DNA of 64,000 nt. Source: Trichaptum fuscoviolaceum. Its lineage: Eukaryota; Basidiomycota; Agaricomycetes; Hymenochaetales; Trichaptaceae. How positions within the stretch are numbered: the first letter of the stretch is position 1; every line of letters starts with the position of its first letter. The stretch spans positions 186,001 to 250,000 of the forward strand of contig CAJSYZ010000007.1 of the NCBI GenBank assembly GCA_910574455.1. Direction: 5' to 3'. Of this stretch, positions 41,456 through 51,504 are shown in pieces. Under the pieces are notes generated by a model. That model saw only the letters and a list, made by a program, of their open reading frames with translations. It made no database searches and was not told the origin of the DNA. The translations under genes and the position numbers were made by a program.

Positions 41456-43572
41456 TTAAGCAAAATGAAAATCAGAAGGTAAGGCTGCTGCAATAGCAAG
41501 CCAGTCTATGCCGGGTTGGGGGTCAGGTCGATAGAGTGGAGGAGAGGGATGTTCATTCGGTCGAGGTGTATGTACAACATAAGGGGGTGAAACCGGGGTT
41601 GGAGGTTGTTGAGGCTCTGAAGGTTGTTGGGGTGCGTTCTGAGCATCGAACTCGTTCTGTTTTGCTGGATCGAAGATAGGCATGTTCTCTTGATCATGGT
41701 AGGCGGTGGGAAACTCGGGTGGGGGTAGAGCAATCGGTGATGGGGGAGGGAGGGGTACCGGGTCGACAAATCAAGGAGGTTCTTCAAGGTGACCATTGTC
41801 TAGAGTGTAAGCCAGTAAACGTTCAAACTCATACTCCGTGAACTCATCAGCTAATTGTCCAATCATTACTTGATTCAGTTGACGAATCATGACTTGAACA
41901 AAGCAAAAGTTGAATCGCTTATGTCCGCCACAATGCTGGTCGATGTAGTCTTGCAATTGGGCGAGTAGTTCATGCATGACATTGAGAGTATAGACTGAAT
42001 GGTGAAAGGGGTGCTGAGTCGAGTCAAGGACATATGGTAAGAGTCCACTGTGGAGGAGTGTGGCCGAGTACTGTTGACGAGTGGGTTCCGTGAGGGTAAA
42101 CACCTGATTGGGGAGGAGAGAATCGGTAGGGCAACGAGGAGGAGGAGGACTATTCTCCTTCGTGAGGGTTCCGCGCCGGGTTCGGATGGGCGGCATGGTG
42201 AAGGGGACAGTACAAGCAGCACTCACAAGTACAGAAGGGGTCTCCTGGGTAGGGTGCGAAGTGAGCATGCAAAGATCCCTTGTGGCGAATTCTCAGGGTA
42301 ATGTAGGGCGTATACGGAAGGTCGAGGACGATTTTGAGACCGAGTAAGAGAGGGGGGGCATGCTCTGGGTTGAAGAAAGTGTGCCTAAGCACTAACTTCA
42401 CGAGGTCTGGGAATGGTGAGCAACGTCGAAGTTGTTCGACGTTGACATGAGGGGTGAGCTTCGGATCGAACAGATAGTGTTGTACCAAATCAACAGGACC
42501 AAGAGGGCCGTACTGGGGGTGAGTGGGGTGTGGACTTGGTGGAGGTGAGGGGTACTGGAGAGGTCCGGTGACAGTGTTGTGTCGAAGCAGATAAGTAGTG
42601 GGCCAGTCGTCGGCGTTCCAACCGGGTGCGTCGGCAGAGAGAGACCAAACGTTGGAACCAAATTCTGAATTGGCTGGTCCAGATGGGGGTTCTTCTTCTT
42701 CTTCGTCAAGGAGATCAAATTTTAAAGGGGAGGGATAGAAAAAGGGGGTAGTGGCTGCAAGACGTTGTTCAGGGGTTTCAGAAGGCGGTAGTTGATATGT
42801 TGGGATAGGAGTGTTAAAATTGAAAGGCATAGAAGGTAAAGGAATAGTTCTGGGTCTGGGGGCGGGTGGTGGATTAAATAAGGTCTGTCTGGTTGAGATG
42901 GGACTTTTGTAGAAATAGGGGAAATATGGATGTGAACGAAAATCTGGGGTCACTGTTGGCGACATCGTTGTAGTCGGTTGAGGAAGAGGAGGAGGAGGAG
43001 GATGAGTCGGAGTTGGTGGAGGCGTTGACAAGTGTGTCGTCGCTGTAATTCGTAGTGGTGAAGGTAAAGGGGGTGCTGGTTGCCAGAGGGGGGGAGAAGA
43101 TGTCCTGGGGATTGACTGTCGTTGGGGTGGGGCTAGGATTTGGAGAAAAGGGTTCGAGGTCTGGCAGGGAGTCAATAGGACTGGGTGCCGGAGGTGGTGG
43201 AGTCTGCTGGGATTCCAGGGGGGTGCTAGAGGTGAGAGGTTGCTCTTGCTTGTGGTCACGAAGTTTTTCGATGGTGATTTTATAGAACTCGAGGAGTGCA
43301 TACAGCTGGAGTGCGTATCTCACTTTGGTCGGACCGGGGGCGTTTCGGATGCGGTTATTGATGTCTGGGATGAGTATGTCCAATGGTTCCTTATCAGGAT
43401 GATTGTCCTTAAACACAAAATAGAACAGATGAGAATTGAGAATAATCTGTTTGTCATGCGATGACTGTTTCGCTATCTCTCGGAGTTCTGTCAGCTGGTG
43501 TTCCACTAAGCTGGAAATGAGAGGTGGGATCGATTCCTGTGATGAAGAACTCATTATTCGGCCCGAGGCCAA
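41456..43572 (-). pseudogene. Pro-rich protein of unknown family, broken frame
   Basis: The minus-strand reading begins with an alpha-helical domain (SIPPLISSLVEHQLTELREIAKQ, then VRYALQLYALLEFYKITIEKLRDH), passes through a long Pro/Ser/Thr linker with a poly-Ser run, a central region (YLFDPKLTPHVNVEQLRRC, FPDLVKLVLRHTFFNPEHAPP, a short Cys cluster CTCECCLYC), and a helical C-terminal part (YTLNVMHELLAQLQDYIDQHCGG, VMIGQLADEFTEYEFERLLAYTL). The frame changes near 42960 and near 42190; the second could be an intron (GTGAGT...AATAG) plus slippage in a TCC run. An in-frame TGA at 41771-41773 interrupts a frame that stays open and Pro-rich to 41456. No family was identified. It directly abuts the family-3 LTR. 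Confidence 0.5.
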
Positions 43573-43834
43573 TGTAGATATGAGTGCTTCGTCCTAGATG
43601 GTGTAGTTCTAGGTGGTGTGTCCAGATGGTGGTAGGTCGGCGTTCTGGGAAGATGTACCAGATGAGGAAGATATGGAATAGTCGAGAAGCGCTGCGTGTG
43701 ATGATAGGGTGGATTTGCAAATGAGCTATCCAGATGAGAAATCGGATAATGTCATAGAAGGTGTGCATGGGAATGGGGAGAAAGTGGGGTGGCTTCTGGT
43801 GCATTTATATGAAGTTTCTAGTTGATCATGTGGT

Positions 43835-46180
43835 TGTTACGACCTGGGGGGAACCTGGGGGCCGGGGCGCGTTAGCGGCTCCCGGGGCAAGGCCTGGGAG
43901 AGCGCGCGGCAGCGGAGAAGGCAAAGGGGAACCGTTAAGGACGCTACAACGCCAACGGAGTCGCGCGGGAAGCGGGGCTACGAGGGCGAGACGCAAGGGG
44001 GCTCGAGGCGAGGACGGGGCGGAGTCAGAGTCGAGGCGCGGGGAGACAGAGTCGAGGCGCGGGGAAACGCGCAGACCGGGAATCGCAAAGCGGGATTCTG
44101 GCGGGAATCTGGATTCGTGCGGGAATCGCAGAGCGGGAATCGTTCGGGATTCGGGCGGGAATCTCAGAGCGGGATTCTGGCGGGATTCTCAGAGCGGGAT
44201 TCTGGGCAGGACTCAGGGCGGGATTCGCAGAGCGGGATCCGGGACAAGACAGAGACAAGAGAGCCAGAGAGCAGGCGTGCTCAGGACGGGAGCAGAGAGC
44301 TCAGGATAACCGGGATCTCAAGGCAACACTTCTGTATCAGGAGGAGGTTCCCTAAGGAAGCACTCGACAAGTCAGCATTGTAAAACTACACTAGAGACAA
44401 GACAGAAACACACCTAAGGAAGCACTCGACAAGAGGACAAAAGTGAGTGCTCCTTACGGTGGCGACAGGTATTTATCTACTGGGCAGAATCTACAGGGAA
44501 CGGGCATGCACAAACGCGCAACTAACTAGTTACACAATCTTGCGGGCGAAGGCCGCGCATACAGTGACGTGAATCCGGGATTCGGGATTCGGTGCGGGGG
44601 ACATCTGGGCAAGATCTAAGGGAACGAGTGTGAAGCATGGTCAAGTGAAACAAAGAGAACTAAAGGAGTGTAATTGTGCGCGAGGTATCAAGCTGGCGCA
44701 CAGGCAGCGGGGTAACGAGCGTGGGGGGCGGATGTAATGCATACATCGTCTCGGGATAAGTTGCAGGCAACTTCTGGCGTGGATCAGGGTCGGGAGATCG
44801 ACAGGGACCAATTTCGAAGAAGCCGGTGCTTCGATGTCGTAACGAAGCCTAATCGCGAGGCGCGCGCGGGGCAGGGCGACTAAGGACGGGGTTCGAGTCC
44901 TTGCGGACAATGAGATCAATCCCGCACACGGGGTGGCGGGAATGTGGTCTACGGGCCGGGACAGGACGCTACCAACGAGACTAGTTGGCTGGCACTTGCG
45001 TGGCCAGGCCAATCACCTGGGGCTATCTCAAGACGAGGTTAGCATCGAGGAGCGGGGAAGCTAAGGGGTTTCCTTTGGACGACGGGAAACTTCATGCCGG
45101 GAATCTGGTTCGGGTTTCGACCGGGAATCGAGTTCGGGTTTTGACTGGGAATCGAGTTCGGGTTTAGACCGGGAATCGAGTTCGGGTTTCGACCGGGAAT
45201 CGAGACAGGGTTCGACTGGGAATCGTAGCGGGAATCTTTCGGGAATCAGAGCGGGAACTTAGCTGGGGTTGCGATGGGAATCGCGGCGGGATCGAAGGCG
45301 GGAATCCTGCGGGGGATTTGCGCAGGGATTCGAGACGGGACACGAGGCGGGAAACGAGCGGGATTTCGACTGGGATCGTGCGGGGGAAAGGAGCGGGATT
45401 CCAACCGGGAACGAGCGTGGGTTGCGGGATTGTCAGAGAGTACGCTTGACAGCGTTCGCGGCGAGGCGGGATTCCTGGCGGGGCAGGCTGTGGACGAACA
45501 AGGGCAGGTCGAGAGGCACAGGATGTCGAAGGGTTTAGCTAGGGCACCGTGGCAGGACGAGCGCAGGGCAGGGTTCGTGACCGGGCAGGATTGCGGGACA
45601 GCAATCCTTGACCTGCTGTCGTGTTGGCTTACTCAAGGCCAGACAGAGGTCGGCTTTGGACGCAGTGGATCAATCTCCTAACTGCACTTCATGACTGTGG
45701 ACGCGAGGCCGGGATCTGGTATCCGGGCATAGTCGAGAACCTACGAGGTCTGGGATAGCTATGGCTATGGCTATGGCTGTGGCAGGCTATGGCTATGGCT
45801 GTGGCTATGGTGAGTGACTTTGGGACTATGGCGAGGTACGGGGTTCGCTGGAGCGGGGAACAGAGCATGACGGGAGCGGGGAGCGAGCGGGGGATCATCC
45901 TAGAGTCGGGGGAACGACGAGGCGGGCTAGGGATGGATCGAGACGCGGGGACGAGGCGGGGGACTGACGAGGAGACGTGGGCGAGGACAAGCAGGGGCGA
46001 GGAGGTCATAGCGGGGCGGAACTCTTAGCAGGAGAATGCATGGCGAAGCAGAGGTTCTTCTGGGATCAGAGAGCGGGGGATCCTTTCGGGATCTAGCCAA
46101 GGTCGCGATTTCGGGTTTCAGCATACCGGGTTCTGTTTGGGATTGCCTTAGACATGTTGGGGTCCTGGGGGATCCCGACA
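43835..46180 (-). repeat. 3' LTR of element D (2346 bp)
   Basis: Plus-strand ends TGTTACGACC and GATCCCGACA are the reverse of the family-1 LTR termini. Two blocks (about 44080-44250 and 45100-45420) are near-tandem strings of CGGGAATC/CGGGATTC words. In element sense a TATA-like AGATAAATA precedes the primer 11-mer ACTTTTGTCCT (44434-44444) by about 32 bp, then TTGTCGAGTGCTTCCTTAGG occurs twice. Frames inside recur in both LTRs and are not genes. Confidence 0.88.
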
Positions 46181-46214
46181 TTACCCCCCTCCAAAGGTGC
46201 TACTCCGGAGCACC
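46181..46214 (-). other. PPT and adjacent hairpin of element D
   Basis: In element sense a GGTGC/GCACC stem (loop with CCGGAGT) is followed by TTTGGAGGGGGGTAA and the LTR. Relative to family 1 the third base pair of the stem is changed from C-G to T-A on both sides. Confidence 0.8.
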
Positions 46215-46370
46215 AAAGGATTAGAGTAGTCTTTAGCTTTCCGTACTAATTATCCAATACTTAATAACCATAATCATAACCAAGGCGCAGAGTCTTTCGG
46301 GATTTCCGTCGAGAAACCATTATTACCAACGCGGGACTAAACATAATCCGAAAAAAATTCGCGGGGGAAT

Positions 46371-47555
46371 CTACCGGGTTTTGACCAAAATTCGCGCCAA
46401 AGGGCGGCTTTGCTTTCGTCGAGGCGTGCCTTTCCCACCAAGCTGGGGAGAGGCAGTCAGTTTGCCTAGGTGGTCGGGTTTCGCAAGGACCAGGGGCGGG
46501 GACGAAGCGGGGGTCGAGGACGAGACTTCAGGCTGGGCGGCCTCAGGGGGCCCTTCCGGGATCGACTGGGACTGGGCTGGACGGGATTTTTGGTGCAGGA
46601 AATCTACCAGAGTTCGGGACGCGTTTGCTTGTGCTTCTGCAGCACCAAGCAGTCGTTCGGGAACAACGGGGTCGAGCTGGGTCGGGATCGAAGCGGGAAC
46701 TGGTTCAGGGACCGGGGAAACAGGTGCGGGAACTGGAGGCACGGCGGGAGAAGCTGGGGTCGAAGCGTCTGGAGCGGGGGACGTGGCAGTCGGGACCGGG
46801 GCGGCAGTAGACGTTGACGGGATCGTTTGCAGGTCAGAGATGCATACTTGTATCAAACCCTGTAAGAGGCTTTCAACTTCGTGGCGCAGGAACTGGCTGA
46901 ACGCGGGATCCGTGTCTTGGACTATCCGGGTGCAGTGGGGCACCATTCGGGTCAGGACTTGTGCAACGCGGCTCAACATGGCTGGAGACGGTTCTAAGGC
47001 AGCGGGGGCGCGGGTTTCCGGGGCAGAATCCGAGGACGTAGCTTGGACACCTATCGTCGCAAACTGGCGTTTCGGGCTAGACTTCCGGGGTGCGACCTTT
47101 GCGGGAGGAGCGGCTTTTTTCACGGGAGGCCTTTCGGCGCAATCGCGAATCAAGTGGCCCTTTGTTCCACAGTAGAAGCAGAGCCCAAGTTTTCGCCTTT
47201 CATGCCTATCAGCATCAGAAAGGGTGCGCTTGGTCGAGGACGGGATTCGGGGAACCGTAGGACGGGGCATCGTGGCACGAGGCGGGGCAGTCAGACATGC
47301 AGGGACCAAATGTTCGTTAGAACCGCAGTAGAAACAGAGGCGCAGTTTACGGCGCAGTTCACGGGTTTCTGGGGTCGACGCATGGGACGCAGGACGAGAG
47401 CGGGGACGAGGTGCTACCGAGGCGGGGGAAGTTGACCGGGACGTGGCTGGCGAGGCAGGGACAGAGACAAGCCGGGGGAGCTGGACAGCAGGTGACTGTG
47501 GCCGGGAATTGCTCGGGGAAGACGAGCGCGTGGAGCGGGAGTCTGACGCGGACAT
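46371..47555 (-). CDS. Gag-like protein with two CCHC zinc knuckles, no capsid domain
   Basis: 394 residues from the Met at 47555; the frame is open further 5' but runs into the PBS and LTR. Residues 1-65 are Ser/Pro/Arg-rich. Two CCHC knuckles follow (C74-C87, LCFYCGSNEHLVPAC; C126-C139, LCFYCGTKGHLIRDC), each preceded by RRKL, as if one exon-sized unit had duplicated. A basic region, a helical segment (MLSRVAQVLTRMVPHCTRIVQ ... RHEVESLLQGLIQVCISDL) and a Pro/Ala-rich tail complete it. Other Gags here have one knuckle after a capsid fold; this protein has no capsid fold, so it may only coat or chaperone element RNA, relying on another family for particles and enzymes. That dependence is inferred. 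Confidence 0.75.
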   Translation of the reverse strand: MSASDSRSTRSSSPSNSRPQSPAVQLPRLVSVPASPATSRSTSPASVAPRPRSRPASHASTPETRELRRKLRLCFYCGSNEHLVPACLTAPPRATMPRPTVPRIPSSTKRTLSDADRHERRKLGLCFYCGTKGHLIRDCAERPPVKKAAPPAKVAPRKSSPKRQFATIGVQATSSDSAPETRAPAALEPSPAMLSRVAQVLTRMVPHCTRIVQDTDPAFSQFLRHEVESLLQGLIQVCISDLQTIPSTSTAAPVPTATSPAPDASTPASPAVPPVPAPVSPVPEPVPASIPTQLDPVVPERLLGAAEAQANASRTLVDFLHQKSRPAQSQSIPEGPPEAAQPEVSSSTPASSPPLVLAKPDHLGKLTASPQLGGKGTPRRKQSRPLARILVKTR

Positions 47556-47644
47556 AGCGACGCGGGGATTTTGTCGAAGTCCGAAAAAAAAGAGTCGGGT
47601 AAAGAACATAGATTGTTGCCAATCCTGGTTACGGTAAGCTTTAG

Positions 47645-47655
47645 ACTTTTGTCCT
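47645..47655 (-). other. Self-priming PBS of element D
   Basis: In element sense AGGACAAAAGT, 2 bp inside the LTR. It is exactly complementary to the LTR 11-mer ACTTTTGTCCT (44434-44444 and 59770-59780), including the family-specific base. Confidence 0.75.
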
Positions 47656-47657
47656 AA

Positions 47658-48227
47658 TGTTACGACCTGGGGGGAACCTGGGGGCCTGGGCGCGTTAGCG
47701 GCTTCCGGGGCAAGGCCTGGGAGAGCGCGCAACAGCGGAGAAGGCGAAGGGGAACCGTTAAGGACGCTATAACGCCAACGGAGTCGCGCGGGGAGCGGAG
47801 CTACGGGGGCGAGACGCAAGGGGGCTCAAGGCGAGGACGGGACGGAGTCAGAGTCGAGGCTGGGAGGGCAGAGTCGAGGCGCGGGGAGACAGAGTCGAAA
47901 CGCGGGGAAATGCAAAGCGGGATTCTGGCGGGATTCTGGATTCGCGCGGGAATCTGGATTCGTGCGGGAATCTGGATTCGTGCAGGGATCGCAGAGCGGG
48001 AATCGTTCGGGACTTTGGTGGGAATCGCAGAACGGGATTCGGGCGGGAATCTCAGAGCGGGATTCTGGGCAGGACTCAGAGCGGGATTCGCAGAGCGGGA
48101 TCCGGGACAAGACAGAGACAAGAGAGCCAGAGAGCAGGCGTGCTCAGGACGGGAGCAGAGAGCTCAGGATAACCGGGATCTCAAGGCAACACTTCTGTAT
48201 CAGGAGGAGGTTCCCTAAGGAAGCACT
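47658..48227 (-). repeat. 5' LTR of element D, first piece
   Basis: Inner part of the family-3 5' LTR (TGTTACGACC...AAGCACT), comparable to 43835-44368. It is interrupted by the TIR element; the remainder is at 59695-61644. Confidence 0.88.
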
Positions 48228-48689
48228 GCAGTCCTACCAGCAGATTAGTTCAATGAAGAACAGTAACTTACTGTACCATAGTGAGCAAAGGAGTACAGTA
48301 ATTGCTGCAAAGCGGTGTGTATAAAGTACAGCAATTACTGTCCATGTAATCTATTGAAATGGCCTGCCTTTGGGGCAGGGTATTCCTGGGGTTATAAAAA
48401 CAATTAGGGTCAGGGACCCTGTAAGACCCTGACCTATGATCCAGGGATCTCCTGGCGCTTCAAGGATTCTAAAAATAAATACATCGGAGGAGCTCCGAAG
48501 ACCACCGAAAAAGGGTCCTTGCATCAAAATCGGCTCACAGCAATTGTCATGCATCCCGCCGCGAGGCTCCAGCGTAATGGCGGGACCGTGGGAGCCCGTA
48601 CTTCGACATTGGGTAGCCATATATTTTGATTTTCTTCATCTTTCTTATATCACTTATTAGCATTATTAGATAGAAATAAATCATATTAT
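48228..48689. other. Left end of TIR element, no gene
   Basis: Holds the TIR hairpin and, near 48408-48440, a second inverted repeat, GGTCAGGG...CCCTGACC. Confidence 0.55.
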
Positions 48690-49535
48690 CCATATATTAC
48701 TCGAAGGGTGCCTCTGCATTGCGCGCAAACACGCCAGCAACACCCTCTGCTCTCCAGAAGTCATGGGCGAGTGCAAAGCCGTCCTTGCGCACGCCGTCGC
48801 AGAACACGGCAAACCATATCCAGTCTGAGCGAAAGTGTCGTGCAAACATCCAACGTGGAGCCGTCTTTGTGAGAAGCCATCCGTGCGGAAGAGGATGCAC
48901 AAGCTCTGGCAAATGCGGTTGTGAAACATTGCGCAATCCTTCAACCGACCATGATCCAGCACCTTCATTGCCAAACTACTCCTCTCCTTGAAGTTCTCGT
49001 ACACCCACCCCTTTGTCCGCCCCTCCAGCACAGCGTACGTGATCGAGTCCGTTGCCCATGTGAAGGAAGAGCCACTGCCGAACGCCTTGATTCGCCAGGA
49101 CAGCGCAGTGTAGATGATATACTCTCCGTCTCCGACCACAGTGATGAAGCGCCTGTTAGGAGGGTGTTGAAGGAACATCGCGAAATTTTCAGTCGTACCG
49201 AGTTCCCGCACAGACAGCGGGATGTGTTGTTCTCCGGGCGTCTCGTCTTTCCCGATGCCTTGGAGATTGGCGGACAAGACTTCTGTGTTGCGGGTGTGCA
49301 CCAGTTTGCCTGACGTATCCATGCTGTAGGAAGGCTCGTCACGGCCAAGTTTGACCACGACCATACCTTCGCCGTACCCTACAACAATCTCGTTCCCCTG
49401 CGGTCGGATGGCAATGCACCATGCGCGTTCAAGATCGTAGCTCAAGGTAGCCCGAGTTCCAGATCTTAATTGTACCATCCTCCGAACGACGATCAAGGGC
49501 AGACTAGGGTGGAATACGGCAAACGAGACGTTCAT
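48690..49535 (-). pseudogene. COPI beta-prime (SEC27/COPB2) fragment, second part
   Basis: COPI beta-prime is a WD40 subunit of the coatomer vesicle coat. The minus-strand reading matches the region after the N-terminal propeller: NVSFAVFHPSLPLI, then LSYDLERAWCIA, GYGEGMVVVKLGRDEPSYSMD, GKLVHTRNTEVLSANL, VGDGEYIIYTALSWRIKAFGSG and TKGWVYENFKERSS. Frame changes near 49480-49500 remove the expected WD repeat, and the sequence loses similarity before 48900. It is truncated at its 3' end and is a dead gene fragment carried by the TIR element. Confidence 0.85.
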
Positions 49536-49551
49536 TGGTGAGTTCCTCCGT

Positions 49552-50131
49552 TGTCAGGAATCGCCACGGATTGACTTATTGTTTTCTTTTATTTTCCGTT
49601 TACTTATGATTTACTGATGTTTTTATTTACTTTCGATTCCTGACATCGTACGAGACACTCGTACGGTCTCGTACGGTCAGCGGTACGCGCTCGGTACGAG
49701 GCCCGTACGGCGCGTACACCTTTGCATCTGTCTGCACACGGGATTATTGTTTCTTTTCATTCTAGTCACTAACGGACACCTTTTGGTGCGCTTGGGTTCA
49801 AACCCGGCGCGCCAGCGATGCTTATTCATCTTTCTATTTGTATTTCAAATTCGGATCGGACCACGGGTCCGTACGGACGGTGGCTTGGAGGAACTGTATA
49901 GTTCCTCCTGCGCTTGCCAAAAGCGCCCATCCGCCTGAGAAGCACTCCACTTTTGGCCTCTTGTCAAGTGCTTCCCAGGTGACGTTATATTTGTGCTTCT
50001 GATGTGTAGAATAGCTTAATTAACTTGTCAAGTGCTTCCCAGAGTGTGGAACCGCTTTGCATAGCCGCTGATCGTCCGATTTACGTTGTCCGAGGTCCTG
50101 AGAACGCATAGAACCACTCTGTGTCGTAACA
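49552..50131 (+). repeat. 5' LTR of copy C (580 bp)
   Basis: Contains a perfect inverted repeat, GGAGGAACT-gtat-AGTTCCTCC (49887-49908), the primer 11-mer ACTTTTGGCCT (49949-49959), and two copies of TTGTCAAGTGCTTCCCAG. The TATA-like element seen in families 1 and 3 is not obvious; GTATAG lies 53 bp upstream of the primer segment. Confidence 0.93.
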
Positions 50132-50133
50132 TT

Positions 50134-50144
50134 AGGCCAAAAGT
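50134..50144 (+). other. Self-priming PBS of copy C
   Basis: AGGCCAAAAGT, 2 bp inside the LTR, exactly complementary to 49949-49959 with C pairing G at the base that is T/A in family 1 and A/T in family 3. Confidence 0.75.
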
Positions 50145-50227
50145 CTTTTTTCTCACTACCTCGCGCGAAAAAACTCGTACCGTTCGAACCATTCTGCCGA
50201 CGCTCGCTTCGCTCGAACGCCCGTACG

Positions 50228-51427
50228 ATGCAGAACGCTACACCGCCTGTTCCTGCGCCCGGAGGCCCTCCTGGAGCGCCCCCCGTCGCACCCGTGCAGG
50301 CACCCGTACCCCCACAACCCCCAACTATGGATGAGGCGACTCAGGCTATGCTGAACCAGTATATGGCCCCCTGGAGGGAGCAGATCGATCAGTTGCTTCA
50401 GCAGAATGCATACTTGAAGGGAGCGCTCGAAACGCGCGTCGCCGAACCGCGCGGTACGAAGGGTCCGAAGATTCCACCCCCAGGCTTGTTTTACGGCCCC
50501 AAGGGCGATGCCGCGGACAAGGACAAGCTTTCGTACGAAGCTTGGTCCGGTCAGGTACGGAACTACATCTCTATGCGCCCGCACGAGTTCCCGGACGAGC
50601 GTACGAAGTGCCAGTTCGCTGCGACTTACCTTCGAGGCCCTGCAGACGAGTGGGTGCGTCCCTACATGGACTCGATCCACAAGGGCGAGCCGGTCGCCAT
50701 TTTCGACAAGTTGGACACTTTCTTGGAGTCTCTGGCTGCTGGATATGGTGAAGCTGATGCTGTTGCTGCTGCTGAGAACGAAATTATGGCTCTCAGGCAG
50801 ACTGGAACCGTGGCTGAGTATGCTGCTCGCTACAGGGCTCTCAAGGTCAAGACCAAGTGGGTTGCTGACGATAAACCATGGATTGCTTGGTTCCGGTACG
50901 GACTTTCGAACCGTTTTCGTACGGACCTGACGCTCAAGAAGATGCCTGAGGACTTTGATGGGTATGTGAAGGCCTGTTGTGTCTACGATGATGAGCTGCG
51001 AGCCATCCGTGCCACAACTCGTACCAACCCCATCCCTCAGCGCACTGGAACTGCTTTCCAGACGCGTCAGACGTCGAACTCGAACCAGCCTCGTACCGGC
51101 TCGAGCCACCGTGATCCGAACGCGATGGAGGTGGACCAGATCAGTAGGGAAGAGGCGCTGCGCAAGGGGTTATGCTTCCACTGTGGCGAGAAAGGTCATA
51201 TGTCCGCCAAGTGCCCCAAGCGCCACGCGTCTAATACCTCGAACCGTACGAACGTCAGTACGGCCTCGACACCCCAGGTACCGGCCCCAGCTCCCACTGC
51301 TTCGATCTCTGACGTCTCGGACGAGACCCCCCTCGTACCGAGCGGTACGACCGAACACCCAATCTCTGTTTCTGATGCTGCCAAAGTCCTTATGGCGCAC
51401 CTCTCGAAGGAATCGGGTTTCAACTAG
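50228..51427 (+). CDS. Gag of copy C (399 aa)
   Basis: Intact Gag: Pro-rich start (PPVPAPGGPPGAPPVAPVQ), short coiled-coil-like segment (WREQIDQLLQQNAYLKGALETR), capsid domain (LSYEAWSGQVRNYISMR, CQFAATYLRGPADEWVRPYMD, ENEIMALRQTGTVAEYAARYRAL), one CCHC knuckle (C316-C329, LCFHCGEKGHMSAKC), and a Ser/Thr tail. Homologous to the family-1 Gag over the capsid and knuckle. Pol follows 78 nt after the stop, in the -1 frame. Confidence 0.93.
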   Translation: MQNATPPVPAPGGPPGAPPVAPVQAPVPPQPPTMDEATQAMLNQYMAPWREQIDQLLQQNAYLKGALETRVAEPRGTKGPKIPPPGLFYGPKGDAADKDKLSYEAWSGQVRNYISMRPHEFPDERTKCQFAATYLRGPADEWVRPYMDSIHKGEPVAIFDKLDTFLESLAAGYGEADAVAAAENEIMALRQTGTVAEYAARYRALKVKTKWVADDKPWIAWFRYGLSNRFRTDLTLKKMPEDFDGYVKACCVYDDELRAIRATTRTNPIPQRTGTAFQTRQTSNSNQPRTGSSHRDPNAMEVDQISREEALRKGLCFHCGEKGHMSAKCPKRHASNTSNRTNVSTASTPQVPAPAPTASISDVSDETPLVPSGTTEHPISVSDAAKVLMAHLSKESGFN

Positions 51428-51504
51428 GGTCTCAGCGCATCGTCGCGCCGCTCGAGACCCATAACCGATTCTCTTGTTTAGAAAATGATGTCCCAGTCCC
51501 TTCT

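Noticed and set aside
50156..51109. 317-codon antisense frame under gag of copy C
   Set aside because: Codon-bias mirror of gag; the same antisense frame appears under copy E gag (61906-62430) and lacks domain features.
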